Positions 28,152-37,444 of a stretch of 64,000 nucleotides of DNA are shown here, in pieces. The notes below the pieces were generated by a model that saw only the letters and a program-made list of their open reading frames with translations, did not search any database and was not told the DNA's origin. The stretch spans positions 1-64,000 of the forward strand of contig CANQUJ010000001.1 in assembly GCA_947627005.1 (NCBI GenBank), given 5' to 3'. Source of the stretch: an uncultured Clostridia bacterium. Its GTDB lineage: Bacteria; Bacillota; Clostridia; Oscillospirales; Ruminococcaceae. The first letter of the stretch is position 1. Every line of letters begins with the position of its first letter. The translations under genes and the position numbers were made by a program.

Positions 28152-29420
28152 ATGGACGTGTTCATAATAGTCATACTTTTGATCCTGTCCGCATTGTTCT
28201 CGGCTTCGGAAACCGCGCTATCTTCGGTCAATAAGGTGCGCCTTAGAAGCTATGCCGACGACGGCAGCAAGCGGGCAAAAATGGCTATTAAACTTACCGA
28301 CAATTTTGACAAAACACTCACCACGATCCTTATCGGCAACAACGTTGTAAATCTCGCGTCGACTACCGTCGCGACGGTTATGATAACCGTTCGGTTCGGC
28401 GCAAAATATGTGGCGGCGTCGACCGCCGTTATGACCGTTCTGGTCATCATTTTCGGAGAGATTATCCCGAAAAACATAGCAAACGAATTTTCAGAGAAGG
28501 TATCAATGTTCATCGCCTATCCTCTCTACGGTCTGCTGGTTATTCTTACCCCGCTCGTCTGGCTTCTGATAAAGCTTAAAAACCTTGTCATAAAGCTTTG
28601 CGGCGGCTCGGACGACAGCCCGACCATGACCGAGGAAGAGCTGAAATATATCATCGACGAAATAGAGGACGAAGGGGTACTCGACGAAAACGAGAGCGAC
28701 CTTGTAAAGTCGGCGCTCGAATTTTCGGACATCACCATCAGCGAGATTCTGATACCGAGGGTTAATATCTCGGCGGTCGAGATTGACCAAACCCCCGAAG
28801 AGATCAAAGACGCCTTTATAACCTCTCATTTTTCAAGGCTTCCGGTCTATGAAAAAACCATCGACTCGATCGTAGGCATAATCCACGAAAAAAACTTCTT
28901 CGATATGTATCTTAACGGCAGAAGGGATATCCGCGAGATAATACAAAAGCCGCTCTACATATTCGAGCTCACCACGATCTCGGATATAATGCAGCAGATG
29001 CAGCGCGAGAAAACCCATATGGCCGTTGTGGTCGACCAATACGGCGGAACGCAGGGCATAGTCACGATGGAGGACATTATCGAAGAGCTTGTCGGTGAAA
29101 TATACGACGAGACCGACGAGGAAGACACCTCGTTCGTCAAACTCGGAGAGGACGAATACGAGGTCTCGGCGGACCTTTCGATCCGCGACTTTTTGGACAA
29201 TATCGGCCTTTCGCCGGACGTTATCGAGACCGACTGCAACTCTATCGGCGGGCTTGTGATGGAAAACCTCGACCATATTCCCGACCCGGGCGAGGAAGCA
29301 AGCTGCGGGCGGTTCAGATTCAAGGTGGTATCGGTAGACGAGCAGCGTATCCAGCGGGTTCACATTAGCGTTCTTCCCGAGCAGACCGACGACGAAGAGC
29401 CGGAAAAAGAGGAAAACTGA
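28152..29420 (+). CDS. CNNM/CorC (hemolysin-C-like) transporter: DUF21 + CBS pair + CorC_HlyC
   Basis: ILSALFSASETALSSVNKVRLRS, IFGEIIPKNIANEF, SRLPVYEKTIDSIVGIIHEKNF, VVVDQYGGTQGIVTMEDIIEELVGEIYDE. Confidence 0.93.
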   Translation: MDVFIIVILLILSALFSASETALSSVNKVRLRSYADDGSKRAKMAIKLTDNFDKTLTTILIGNNVVNLASTTVATVMITVRFGAKYVAASTAVMTVLVIIFGEIIPKNIANEFSEKVSMFIAYPLYGLLVILTPLVWLLIKLKNLVIKLCGGSDDSPTMTEEELKYIIDEIEDEGVLDENESDLVKSALEFSDITISEILIPRVNISAVEIDQTPEEIKDAFITSHFSRLPVYEKTIDSIVGIIHEKNFFDMYLNGRRDIREIIQKPLYIFELTTISDIMQQMQREKTHMAVVVDQYGGTQGIVTMEDIIEELVGEIYDETDEEDTSFVKLGEDEYEVSADLSIRDFLDNIGLSPDVIETDCNSIGGLVMENLDHIPDPGEEASCGRFRFKVVSVDEQRIQRVHISVLPEQTDDEEPEKEEN

Positions 29421-29433
29421 AAATTATAAAAAT

Positions 29434-29468
29434 AAAAAGAGCCTCTCAAGCGAGAGACTCTTTTTTTG
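29434..29468. terminator. Rho-independent terminator
   Basis: AAAAAGAGCCTCTCAAGCGAGAGACTCTTTTTTT. Confidence 0.75.
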
Positions 29469-29482
29469 CGCGATTCGGAAGA

Positions 29483-29722
29483 TTATTTCTTTTTTCCGAA
29501 GAGATTTTTAAGCCCGCCGAGCTTTGCGCCGAGGTCGTCGGCCCCGAGCTTGGCTTTGATGCCGTCTACGACCTTTTCGAGCTGGTCGTCGGGAAGGTCA
29601 ACCCCCGCGAGTTCTTCGACGGTTTTGACTGGTTCTTTTTTAAACTGTTCGAGCAGTTTGTCGTCGGATTTAATCTTGCCGACTACTTCTTCTACTTTTT
29701 CCTTAATTTCTCCGATGTCCAT
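29483..29722 (-). CDS. Small conserved-looking protein (about 79 aa), leader-peptide/Nif11-like composition
   Basis: MDIGEIKEKVEEVVGKIKSDDKLLEQFKKEPVKTVEELAGVDLPDDQLEKVVDGIKAKLGADDLGAKLGGLKNLFGKKK; strong SD (AGGAGG on minus) before ATG at 29722. Confidence 0.75.
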   Translation of the reverse strand: MDIGEIKEKVEEVVGKIKSDDKLLEQFKKEPVKTVEELAGVDLPDDQLEKVVDGIKAKLGADDLGAKLGGLKNLFGKKK

Positions 29723-29782
29723 AACAATAACCTCCTGTGGACTTGATAAGGATATTATAATACTACTGCGGGAAAAAGTCAA

Positions 29783-29821
29783 ATTAGAAATCAGAGGTCA
29801 GAAGTCGGAAATCGGAGGTCA
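29783..29821. repeat. Heptad-repeat tract, partial copy
   Basis: TAGAAAT-CAGAGGT-CAGAAGT-CGGAAAT-CGGAGGT. Confidence 0.7.
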
Positions 29822-29828
29822 AAATTTA

Positions 29829-30362
29829 AAGTTTTCGATCCAACCTTTTTCAAAAGGTTGGCGAGATTCCAAAGGCGAGAAGCCTTTGGTCGCAGCCCGC
29901 AGGCTGCGAAAGCCCCCAAACCGAAGGCGCTCCGAATTGGGTGAATTGAAAAAACAGTCCTGTGGACTGTTTTTTCAAGAGGGAAAGCCCTGCAAGAGAG
30001 GGCTTTCCCTTTATATTCGCGGCTGCGAGAGCAGTCGCGCACCTCAACGTTGTGTTTTCGACTCTTTAACCCGCAGCTCCGACAGGAGCTGCAAGCCTTA
30101 TAATTTTCTCGCCTGCGCTCAAAATCGGGGAGCCCCCGACGAGCAAGCGCCTCGACCGCAGGGGACCCCTTGATAGGGTCCCCTGCGCCCGAACAGTCCA
30201 CCGGACTGTTCGGGCTACCCTCCTGATCTTTTTTCGCTTTTTAAAAAGAGCACGCTCGGCCGCGTGCTCTTTTTTGGGGCTTTCGCGCTCTGCGGAGCGC
30301 GACGAGGGCTTCTCGCCCTCGACCCCGCAAGCCTTTTGAAAAAGGCTTGAGCGAAAACTTTT
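29829..30362. repeat. Hairpin array bounded by two inverted copies of a three-hairpin element
   Basis: Copy 1 (+, 29829-29917) and copy 2 (-, 30276-30362) share AAGTTTTCGnTC...CTTTTTCAAAAG...GGCGAGAAGCC...CCGCA..GCGAAAGCCCC with different but self-complementary stems. Hairpins between them include CGCAGGGGACCC-CTTGATA-GGGTCCCCTGCG and CCCGAACAGTCC-ACC-GGACTGTTCGGG. Confidence 0.8.
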
Positions 30363-30482
30363 AGTTTGGTGCACCCTTTCTCGCCTCTCTCAACCCGAGA
30401 ATTTTCAAAAATATGTGCATAATCCACAAAACGGCGGGCTTAAATTCTCTGAAATTCCCATTCCCAAATGCTTGAAAATCTA

Positions 30483-30511
30483 TTGCAATTTGAAAAAACC
30501 GGTGGTATAAT
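30483..30511 (+). promoter_or_regulatory. dcw operon promoter
   Basis: TTGCAA-N17-TATAAT upstream of mraZ. Confidence 0.65.
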
Positions 30512-30551
30512 TTCGGTATCAAGTGGTATTTAGTGTTAATTAGCGGTAAAA
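30501..30551 (+). promoter_or_regulatory. Putative MraZ operator (about 10-bp-spaced direct repeats)
   Basis: GGTGGTATAA / TTCGGTATC / AAGTGGTATT / TAGTGTTAAT / TAGCGGTAAA: (T/C)G(G/T)TA core repeated five times at 11, 10, 10, 10-bp spacing. Confidence 0.6.
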
Positions 30552-30575
30552 TCGCTCGAAAGGGGGGTGGATCTT

Positions 30576-31022
30576 ATGCAGGAACGCGCGGATATTTCCA
30601 AGATGATGAGCGGCGAATTGCCGTATACAATCGACTCTAAGGGCAGAATGAGCTTCCCCCAGCGCTTTCGCGACGTTATCGGCGACAGATTCATCCTTAC
30701 AAGGGGCGCGGATCGCCGCCTTGTGGCCTATTCCGAAGAAAAATGGAATCAGCTTATGCTCAAAATCTCGGCGATGAAAGAGGGCCGCGAAAAAGAGATT
30801 TTAAAGCAGATATACATCAAAGGCGCAATACCGGTAGAGGCGGACAAGCTCGGAAGAATCCTCGTTCCGCAGGCACTTAGAGAATACGCCGCCCTTATGA
30901 AAGACGTTTACGTCGTCGGGGCGATGGACACCGCCGAGATCTGGGATAAATCCCTTTACGAATCATTCACTCAATCTATCGCGCCGGACGAGCTTTACTC
31001 CGCTCTCGGGGCTCTGGAGTGA
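30576..31022 (+). CDS. mraZ: Transcriptional regulator MraZ
   Basis: GELPYTIDSKGRMSFPQRFRDVIGDRFILTRG..., KLGRILVPQALREYA; first gene of dcw cluster. The ORF track extends to GTG 30567; ATG 30576 preferred. Confidence 0.93.
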   Translation: MQERADISKMMSGELPYTIDSKGRMSFPQRFRDVIGDRFILTRGADRRLVAYSEEKWNQLMLKISAMKEGREKEILKQIYIKGAIPVEADKLGRILVPQALREYAALMKDVYVVGAMDTAEIWDKSLYESFTQSIAPDELYSALGALE

Positions 31023-31029
31023 TCAAAAG

Positions 31030-31956
31030 TTGGACTTTAAACATCTTCCCGTCCTTTTGGACGAAACCATAGAAGGGCTTAACATAAAGCCCGACGGCGT
31101 CTACGTCGACGGAACGGTCGGCGGAGGGGGCCATTCATACGAAATAGCGCGCAGGCTTGAAAGCGGCAGGCTTATCGCCGTCGACCGCGATCCCGACGCT
31201 ATAAAAGCCGCGGGGGAGCGCCTCTACGGCTTGAACGTTAAGCTTGTGCGGTCTAACTATTGCGATATCGACGGCGTTTTGCGCGCCCTCGGCATCGAAA
31301 AAATAGACGGAATGATTTTAGACCTCGGAGTGTCGAGCTGGCAGCTTGACAACCGCGAGCGCGGATTTTCATACCACGACGACGCGCCGCTCGACATGAG
31401 AATGAGCAAAGAGGGCGTTTCCGCCGCAGACATAGTAAACGGCTGTTCATACGAACAGCTTCGCCGCATCATCTTTGAATACGGCGAAGAAAAATACGCC
31501 AAAAACATCGCCTCCAATATAGTAAAGTTGCGTGAATCAAAGCCCATCGAATCTACTGCGGAGCTGGCTGACATAATTTCAATGTCGGTTCCGCAGAAGG
31601 CTCGGCGGGACCGCAACCCATGTCGAAAGACTTTTCAGGCTTTAAGAATAGAAGTAAACAACGAGCTCGGCTCGCTTTCAGAAGCGCTCGACAAGGCGTT
31701 CGAGCTTTTAAACGTCGGCGGAAGGCTTGCCGTTATAACCTTCCACTCTCTTGAAGACCGGCTCGTTAAACAGCGCTTCGCCGGGTTCTGTCAAGGGTGC
31801 ACCTGCCCGCCGGAATTTCCGGTCTGCGTATGCGGGAAGACCCCCCGGGCGAGGCTTATAAACAAAAAACCGATAGAACCCTCTGCCGAAGAGCAGCGGA
31901 TAAACCCGCGCTCGAGATCGGCAAAGCTTAGGATATTGGAAAAAATCAAGGACTGA
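31030..31956 (+). CDS. rsmH: 16S rRNA (cytosine(1402)-N(4))-methyltransferase
   Basis: HLPVLLDETIEGLNIKPDGVYVDGTVGGGGHSYEIARRL, DLGVSSWQLDNRERGFSYHDDAPLDMRM, AVITFHSLEDRLVKQRF; TTG start. Confidence 0.96.
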   Translation: MDFKHLPVLLDETIEGLNIKPDGVYVDGTVGGGGHSYEIARRLESGRLIAVDRDPDAIKAAGERLYGLNVKLVRSNYCDIDGVLRALGIEKIDGMILDLGVSSWQLDNRERGFSYHDDAPLDMRMSKEGVSAADIVNGCSYEQLRRIIFEYGEEKYAKNIASNIVKLRESKPIESTAELADIISMSVPQKARRDRNPCRKTFQALRIEVNNELGSLSEALDKAFELLNVGGRLAVITFHSLEDRLVKQRFAGFCQGCTCPPEFPVCVCGKTPRARLINKKPIEPSAEEQRINPRSRSAKLRILEKIKD

Positions 31957-31979
31957 CAAGTTATTTAGGAGGAGAGAAA

Positions 31980-32465
31980 ATGGCAAACCGCGGCAATCTT
32001 GCTTACGACCTTTCGGTATACGAGCCAAAAAAGAAGCCCTCCCCGCAGGAACAGCAGTCCGAGATAAAAATGCAGAAAAACCCCATGCCTTTAGCGCGCC
32101 GCGAAAGCGCCTTTAAGTTTGCTTTTAAGGCTTTTCTGATTCTTCTTATGCTCTGCGCGATATTATACGGAAAAGTAGAGACCAACGCCCTTTTCGGCGA
32201 GATAAGCGAGCTTGAGAGCGAGCTTAAAAGCCTTCAGACCGAAAACATAACCCTTGCGGCGGAGTATGAGTCGCGGACCTCTCTTAAAAACGTAGAGGAC
32301 TACGCCGAGAACACCCTCGGGCTTAAAAAACTCGACAAATCGCAGATAGAATACGTCGAGATACCCGGCGACAGCGTTATCGAGATAGTCGAGGCCGAAA
32401 ACAAGAACATCTTCATAAGAATACGCAACTGGATAAACGAGATTAAAGAACATATCGGCGCATGA
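31980..32465 (+). CDS. FtsL/DivIC-like septum formation protein
   Basis: Single TM + coiled coil (ISELESELKSLQTENITLAAEYESRTSLKNVEDYAENTLGLKKLDKSQIEYVEIP) between rsmH and the PBP gene. Confidence 0.75.
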   Translation: MANRGNLAYDLSVYEPKKKPSPQEQQSEIKMQKNPMPLARRESAFKFAFKAFLILLMLCAILYGKVETNALFGEISELESELKSLQTENITLAAEYESRTSLKNVEDYAENTLGLKKLDKSQIEYVEIPGDSVIEIVEAENKNIFIRIRNWINEIKEHIGA

Positions 32466-32594
32466 CGAATATCGGCGCCGAGCGGATAATATGATAATAA
32501 GGACAGGGAAAAAGTTGAGCTTTGCAATATCGGCACGGCAGCAGGCTTGACTTTTTTGCATAGCGGAATTTTTGGCGAAAGGCGGCGAAAGCGA

Positions 32595-34877
32595 ATGGAA
32601 AAATCGACAAAATCAATGAAAAAGCGCTTGTTCGGCGTTGTTTTTATTATAATGCTCGCCGTAATGGCTTATATCGCGTTTACGATGTATAAAGTCGCCG
32701 TAAAAGAGAGCGGAAAATACCAGGCTCTTGCGAACGACCAGCAGTTTAAAACGATGACAGTCGCCGCGAACAGGGGGACGATTTACGACGCAAACGGCCA
32801 GATCCTCGCCCAAAGCGTCACCGTTTATACGGTATACGTCGACCCGCTGACCTTCCAAAGCCAGATCAGCGAGCAGCTTAAAAAGGTCAGCGACGGAAAA
32901 TTGAGCCCGGATAAGACGGTAGACTTTGAGCGCGAGATAGTTTCGGCGCTGTGCTCGAATCTCGACGTCACCGAGGAAGAGGTCAGAGAAAAGCTTTATA
33001 AAAACAACAGATACCAGGTCATCGCGAAGGACGTTGACAAAGATACCGCCACCGCGATAATGGACAGACTTAGCGACCTCGGAATCATATCGGTCGGCGC
33101 GGCGCCCACCGCGAAGAGATACTATCCGAACAACGACCTCGCCGCAAACGTCATCGGCCACCTTCACTACGACGGCTACGGAATATACGGGCTTGAAAGC
33201 TATTACGACGACTACCTTACCGGGGTCGACGGAAAGATCATAACCGCGATAGACGCCTTCGGAAGGGAGATACAGTACCGCTATAAACAAAGCTACGACG
33301 CGCAGGACGGCGATTCGATATATACGAATATCGACACGACCATTCAGTATTACACCGAAAAGGCGCTCAAATCTGCGGTAGAGATTAACAACGCCAAAAA
33401 CAAGGGCTGCGCGATAGTTATGGAATGTAAGACCGGCAAGATACTCGCCATGGCGACCGAGCCGGACTACGACCTTAACAACCCCGCGGAGATTTACGAC
33501 CAAAAGACCGCCGCCGCGCTTAGCGCCCTTGCGGAAATCGGCGACGAAGAGGGCTATAACGCCGCAAGGTCGGAGGCATGGAACCTTCAGTGGACCAACA
33601 AGGCGATATCCTCGCTTTATTACCCCGGGTCGGTATTCAAAGTTGTGACCGGCTCGGCGGCCCTTGAAGAAAGGGCGATCTCGCTTTTGGACACCTATTA
33701 TTGCAACGGCTCGGTGACGGTCGTCAAGGGCGTTCCGCCGATGCACTGTTGGACGACGAGCGGCGGCCACGGGACCCAGAATTTCGTTCAAGCGATGACA
33801 AATTCCTGCAACCCGGCGTTTATCGCAATCGGCCAAAAGCTCGGCGCAAAGGCGTTTACAGACTACTTTAAGGCATACGGACTTACCGAAAAAACCGGTA
33901 TCGACCTTCCGGCCGAGACTTCGAGCATATATATCCCATATTCGAGAATGACCACCATCGACCTCGCGGCGAGCTCGTTCGGGCAGGCCAACAAGATAAC
34001 CCCGCTTCAGATGATAACCGCATACGCGGCAGTGGTAAACGGCGGATATCTCGTAACGCCCTACGTAGTGAACAAAATAGTCGACGCGGAGGGGAATATA
34101 GTAAAAGAATTTACCCCGACCATCAAGCGGCAGGTAATATCCGAAGAGACTTCGGCGATCATGAGGGACACCCTTGAGACGGTTGTCACCGTAAACCAAG
34201 GCTCTAACGTTTATATCGAGGGCTACGATATCGGCGGAAAATCCGGGACCTCGCAGAAGCTCGACGAAAAGGGCGGCGAAACGAAATACGTCTCGTCATA
34301 CTGCGCGTTTTATCCCGCCGAAGACCCGGAGATCATAATGCTCGTTATGGTCGACGAGCCCACCGCCGGAAGATACTACGGCTCTGCGGTCGCCGCGCCG
34401 GTGGTATCCGAAACCTTCCAAGAGATTCTGCCCTATCTCGGCTACTATGCCGAATACAGCGAGGAAGAGCTTGAAAACCTTGATATAACCGTCCCGGACG
34501 TCACCAACGGCGACGTGGCATCTGTCAAGGCGACCCTTGAGGCCCTGGGACTTGAGGCGGAGACCGTCGGCGACGGCGAAAAGGTCATAAGGCAGGTCCC
34601 CTCGGCCGGAAACGCCATGCCTCGCGGCTGCACGGTTGTTTTGTATACCGAAGAGGGCGCCGAGCCGAAATACGTCAAAGTCCCCGACCTTACCGGCAAG
34701 GATATAGAATACGCCAACCGCAAGCTTTCGGAGCTTGGGCTTAACCTTAAGCCTCTCGGCGGGGCGGTAAGAAAGAGCGGCGCAAAGTGTTCCGGCGTTA
34801 TGACCCATATGGGCGAAGAGGTAGAGGTCGGAACGATAATAGAGGCTTACTTTATAGTCGACGACGAGACCGGCTGA
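32595..34877 (+). CDS. Penicillin-binding protein 2 (FtsI/SpoVD type) with two PASTA domains
   Basis: YYPGSVFKVVTGSAAL (SxxK-type), TNSCNPAFI, GKSGTSQ (KSGT); C-terminal PASTA (VTVPDVTNGDVASVKATLEALGL; VKVPDLTGKDIEYANRKLSELGLNL). ATG at 32595. Confidence 0.93.
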   Translation: MEKSTKSMKKRLFGVVFIIMLAVMAYIAFTMYKVAVKESGKYQALANDQQFKTMTVAANRGTIYDANGQILAQSVTVYTVYVDPLTFQSQISEQLKKVSDGKLSPDKTVDFEREIVSALCSNLDVTEEEVREKLYKNNRYQVIAKDVDKDTATAIMDRLSDLGIISVGAAPTAKRYYPNNDLAANVIGHLHYDGYGIYGLESYYDDYLTGVDGKIITAIDAFGREIQYRYKQSYDAQDGDSIYTNIDTTIQYYTEKALKSAVEINNAKNKGCAIVMECKTGKILAMATEPDYDLNNPAEIYDQKTAAALSALAEIGDEEGYNAARSEAWNLQWTNKAISSLYYPGSVFKVVTGSAALEERAISLLDTYYCNGSVTVVKGVPPMHCWTTSGGHGTQNFVQAMTNSCNPAFIAIGQKLGAKAFTDYFKAYGLTEKTGIDLPAETSSIYIPYSRMTTIDLAASSFGQANKITPLQMITAYAAVVNGGYLVTPYVVNKIVDAEGNIVKEFTPTIKRQVISEETSAIMRDTLETVVTVNQGSNVYIEGYDIGGKSGTSQKLDEKGGETKYVSSYCAFYPAEDPEIIMLVMVDEPTAGRYYGSAVAAPVVSETFQEILPYLGYYAEYSEEELENLDITVPDVTNGDVASVKATLEALGLEAETVGDGEKVIRQVPSAGNAMPRGCTVVLYTEEGAEPKYVKVPDLTGKDIEYANRKLSELGLNLKPLGGAVRKSGAKCSGVMTHMGEEVEVGTIIEAYFIVDDETG

Positions 34878-34955
34878 TTTTATAAATCGTTTTATATAAC
34901 GAGAGCGATAGGGCGCGGGGGGTTCCCCCGCCGCTCTTGCCCGAAAGGAAAGAGT

Positions 34956-36389
34956 ATGAGACTTTACGCGCTATTAAAAGGGATAGCCGAGACGGCGCTT
35001 CCCGATATCGAGATCACGGGGCTTTTCTCCGATTCCAGAAAGGAAATGGGGGAGGGAAGTCTTTTTGTATGTTTAAGCGGAAGAAAATTCGACGCGCACT
35101 CCGCGATACCCGAACTTAGAAAAAAGGGGGTCTCGGCCTTTGTGGTCGAGCGCGACTGCGGAATCGAGAACCAGATAATAGTCAAAGACTCTCGCGAGGC
35201 GCTCGCAAGGCTTTGGGCGAATTTTTACGGCAACCCGCAGCGCAGCCTTAAGATGATAGCCGTTACCGGCACCAACGGCAAGACGACGATCACCACCGTC
35301 ATAAAAAAGCTTCTGACGGCTTTGGGACATAAGGTCGGGCTTATAGGCACCTGCGCCAACGAGATCGGCGACGAGGTTTTGCACGCCGAGCGCTCGACCC
35401 CCGAGCCGGACGAGATGTTTCTTCTTTTGAGGAAGATGGTGGATTCGGGCTGCGAATACTGCGTTATGGAGGCCACCTCGCAGGGGCTTGAGCAGCGTCG
35501 CCTTTGCGGGATAGAGTTCGAGCTTGCGGCGTTTACAAATCTCACCCAAGACCACCTCGACGTTCACGGCAATATGGAAAACTACTATCAGGCCAAGAAA
35601 ATCCTCTTCGGCCAATGCAAGACCGCGCTTATAAGCCTTGACGACCCGAGCGGCGAGCGGCTTATGAGAGAGATATCCTGCCCGAAATTCGGATTTTCGA
35701 TAGAAAAAGAGGCGGATTTTTACGCCGACGCGATATGCCTTAGGCCGCACGGGTCGATCTATTGGTATTGCCGGGGCGGCAAGGCGAGAAAGACCGAGAT
35801 TCGCCTTCCCGGGGGATATAACGTATCAAACACCCTTTGCGCGCTTTCGGCGATAGAGCTTTTGGGGTACGACCCGGACGTCTTCGTACCGATGATAAAA
35901 AATATAGACGGCGTTCGCGGAAGGTGCGAGGTAGTCCCGACCGGCCGGGATTTCACCGTTATTTTGGACTATGCCCACACCCCCGACGCCCTTGAAAACA
36001 TTCTTTCAAGCGTTAAAGAATGTGCCGAGGGGCGGGTTGTCTGCCTGTTCGGCTGCGGGGGCGACCGCGACCCGATAAAGCGCCCGATAATGGCGCAGGC
36101 CGCCGCGAAATACGCGGATTTTCTGATCGTAACCTCCGATAACCCCCGAAGCGAAGACCCACATTCGATTATCGTTCAGATACTCGAAGGTCTTAAAGGG
36201 ACGACAACCGAGTATATTGAAATAGACGAGCGCCGCGAAGCAATCTTTTGGGCGATTCAAAACGCGCGGCCGAAGGATACGATAGTTTTGGCCGGAAAGG
36301 GCCACGAAGACTACCAGATACTTCGCGACGGAAAGATTCACTTCGACGAGCGCGAGGTAGTCGCCGAAGCCCTCGAAAGTCTGAAATAA
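34956..36389 (+). CDS. murE: UDP-MurNAc-L-alanyl-D-glutamate--2,6-diaminopimelate ligase
   Basis: VTGTNGKTTITTVIKKLL, DYAHTPDALENIL, TSDNPRSEDP (DNPR, meso-DAP specificity). Confidence 0.95.
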   Translation: MRLYALLKGIAETALPDIEITGLFSDSRKEMGEGSLFVCLSGRKFDAHSAIPELRKKGVSAFVVERDCGIENQIIVKDSREALARLWANFYGNPQRSLKMIAVTGTNGKTTITTVIKKLLTALGHKVGLIGTCANEIGDEVLHAERSTPEPDEMFLLLRKMVDSGCEYCVMEATSQGLEQRRLCGIEFELAAFTNLTQDHLDVHGNMENYYQAKKILFGQCKTALISLDDPSGERLMREISCPKFGFSIEKEADFYADAICLRPHGSIYWYCRGGKARKTEIRLPGGYNVSNTLCALSAIELLGYDPDVFVPMIKNIDGVRGRCEVVPTGRDFTVILDYAHTPDALENILSSVKECAEGRVVCLFGCGGDRDPIKRPIMAQAAAKYADFLIVTSDNPRSEDPHSIIVQILEGLKGTTTEYIEIDERREAIFWAIQNARPKDTIVLAGKGHEDYQILRDGKIHFDEREVVAEALESLK

Positions 36390-36412
36390 AAATACGGAAG
36401 GAAAACCTTATT

Positions 36413-37426
36413 ATGCCGTTCTGGATAAATCTTATAGTCGGGGCCATTTCGGCGGCGGTTTCGGCGGGCTTCGGATTCATACTGATACCCTATCTTAAAA
36501 AACTAAAGGTCGGGGCGCATATTTTGGAGATCGGCCCGCGCTGGCAGAAGGACAAAGAGGGCACCCCCCTTATGGGCGGATTTATGTTCGCCGCTTCGAC
36601 CGTTATCGCGAGCGCGGTAGGGTATCTTCTTATATCGAAGTTCAGAGAATCGAGGTTGATCGACCCGCCGGAAAATTCGCTTTTAAAGCTTGCCGTCGGG
36701 ATAGGCGCGGCGCTGCTGTTTATGCTGATAGGCTTTATCGACGACTACATCAAGGTCGTCAAAAAGCGGAACCAGGGCTTTAACGTCGCCGCGAAAAGCG
36801 TCTGCCAAGTTATCGTGACGGTCGCGTATCTCGCCGCGCTGCGGCTTTTGGGGAACACCACATCGGTCGTCATTCCGTTTATCGGCGAGGTAGACTTCGG
36901 ATTTTTCTACTACATAATAATGTTCGTGGCGATATACGGCTTTGTAAACGCCGTGAATCTTACCGACGGGGTCGACGGCCTTTGCGGCTCGGTGACTCTT
37001 GTATATTCCGCGACCTTCGCGCTTATCCTCGCGATGCTCGACGACTGGGAATATTCCGCGTTCGCGATGGCGGTCGCGGGGGGCTGCCTCGGGTTTTTGG
37101 TATGGAATCTTCACCCGGCAAAGGTCTTTATGGGCGACACCGGCTCGATGTTTTTGGGCGGCTGCGTGGTCGCGCTCGGCTTTGCAAGCGGGCTCGAACT
37201 GTTGATCCCCCTCGTCGGGATAATCTATCTCTGTGAAGCTTTAAGCGACGTTATTCAGATCGGAAGCTATAAGCTTAGGCACAAAAGGGTCTTTAAAATG
37301 GCGCCGATACACCACCACTTTGAGCTTTCGGGCTGGAGCGAATATAAAATAGTCTTCGTATTTTCGGGGATCACCCTTGTCGCGGGGCTTTTGGGAGTAT
37401 TGGCGACGGCGCTTTATACGAAATAA
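36413..37426 (+). CDS. mraY: Phospho-N-acetylmuramoyl-pentapeptide-transferase
   Basis: KEGTPLMGGFMF, GFIDDYIKVVKKRNQGF, NAVNLTDGVDGLCG, FKMAPIHHHFELSGWSE; ATG 36413 follows GGAAGGAAAA. Confidence 0.96.
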   Translation: MPFWINLIVGAISAAVSAGFGFILIPYLKKLKVGAHILEIGPRWQKDKEGTPLMGGFMFAASTVIASAVGYLLISKFRESRLIDPPENSLLKLAVGIGAALLFMLIGFIDDYIKVVKKRNQGFNVAAKSVCQVIVTVAYLAALRLLGNTTSVVIPFIGEVDFGFFYYIIMFVAIYGFVNAVNLTDGVDGLCGSVTLVYSATFALILAMLDDWEYSAFAMAVAGGCLGFLVWNLHPAKVFMGDTGSMFLGGCVVALGFASGLELLIPLVGIIYLCEALSDVIQIGSYKLRHKRVFKMAPIHHHFELSGWSEYKIVFVFSGITLVAGLLGVLATALYTK

Positions 37427-37444
37427 TTTTAAGGGGGAAAAGCC

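Noticed and set aside
29829-30362. Retron/DGR or transposon explanation for the hairpin array
   Set aside because: No reverse transcriptase, transposase or integrase ORF is present anywhere in the window.
29466-30427. ORFs inside the hairpin array (29466-30173 +, 29791-30201 -, 30066-30374 -, 30215-30427 -)
   Set aside because: Their translations derive from palindromic repeats and the array flanks; repeat structure explains them better than coding.
32613-34199. 528-aa ORF antisense to the FtsI/SpoVD gene
   Set aside because: Fully antisense to a well-supported CDS; low-complexity R/V/G/Y-rich composition typical of shadow ORFs from codon bias. Same reasoning for 6285-7385, 3252-4196, 42224-43462, 43521-44714, 55597-56625, 60442-61740 and similar ORFs.
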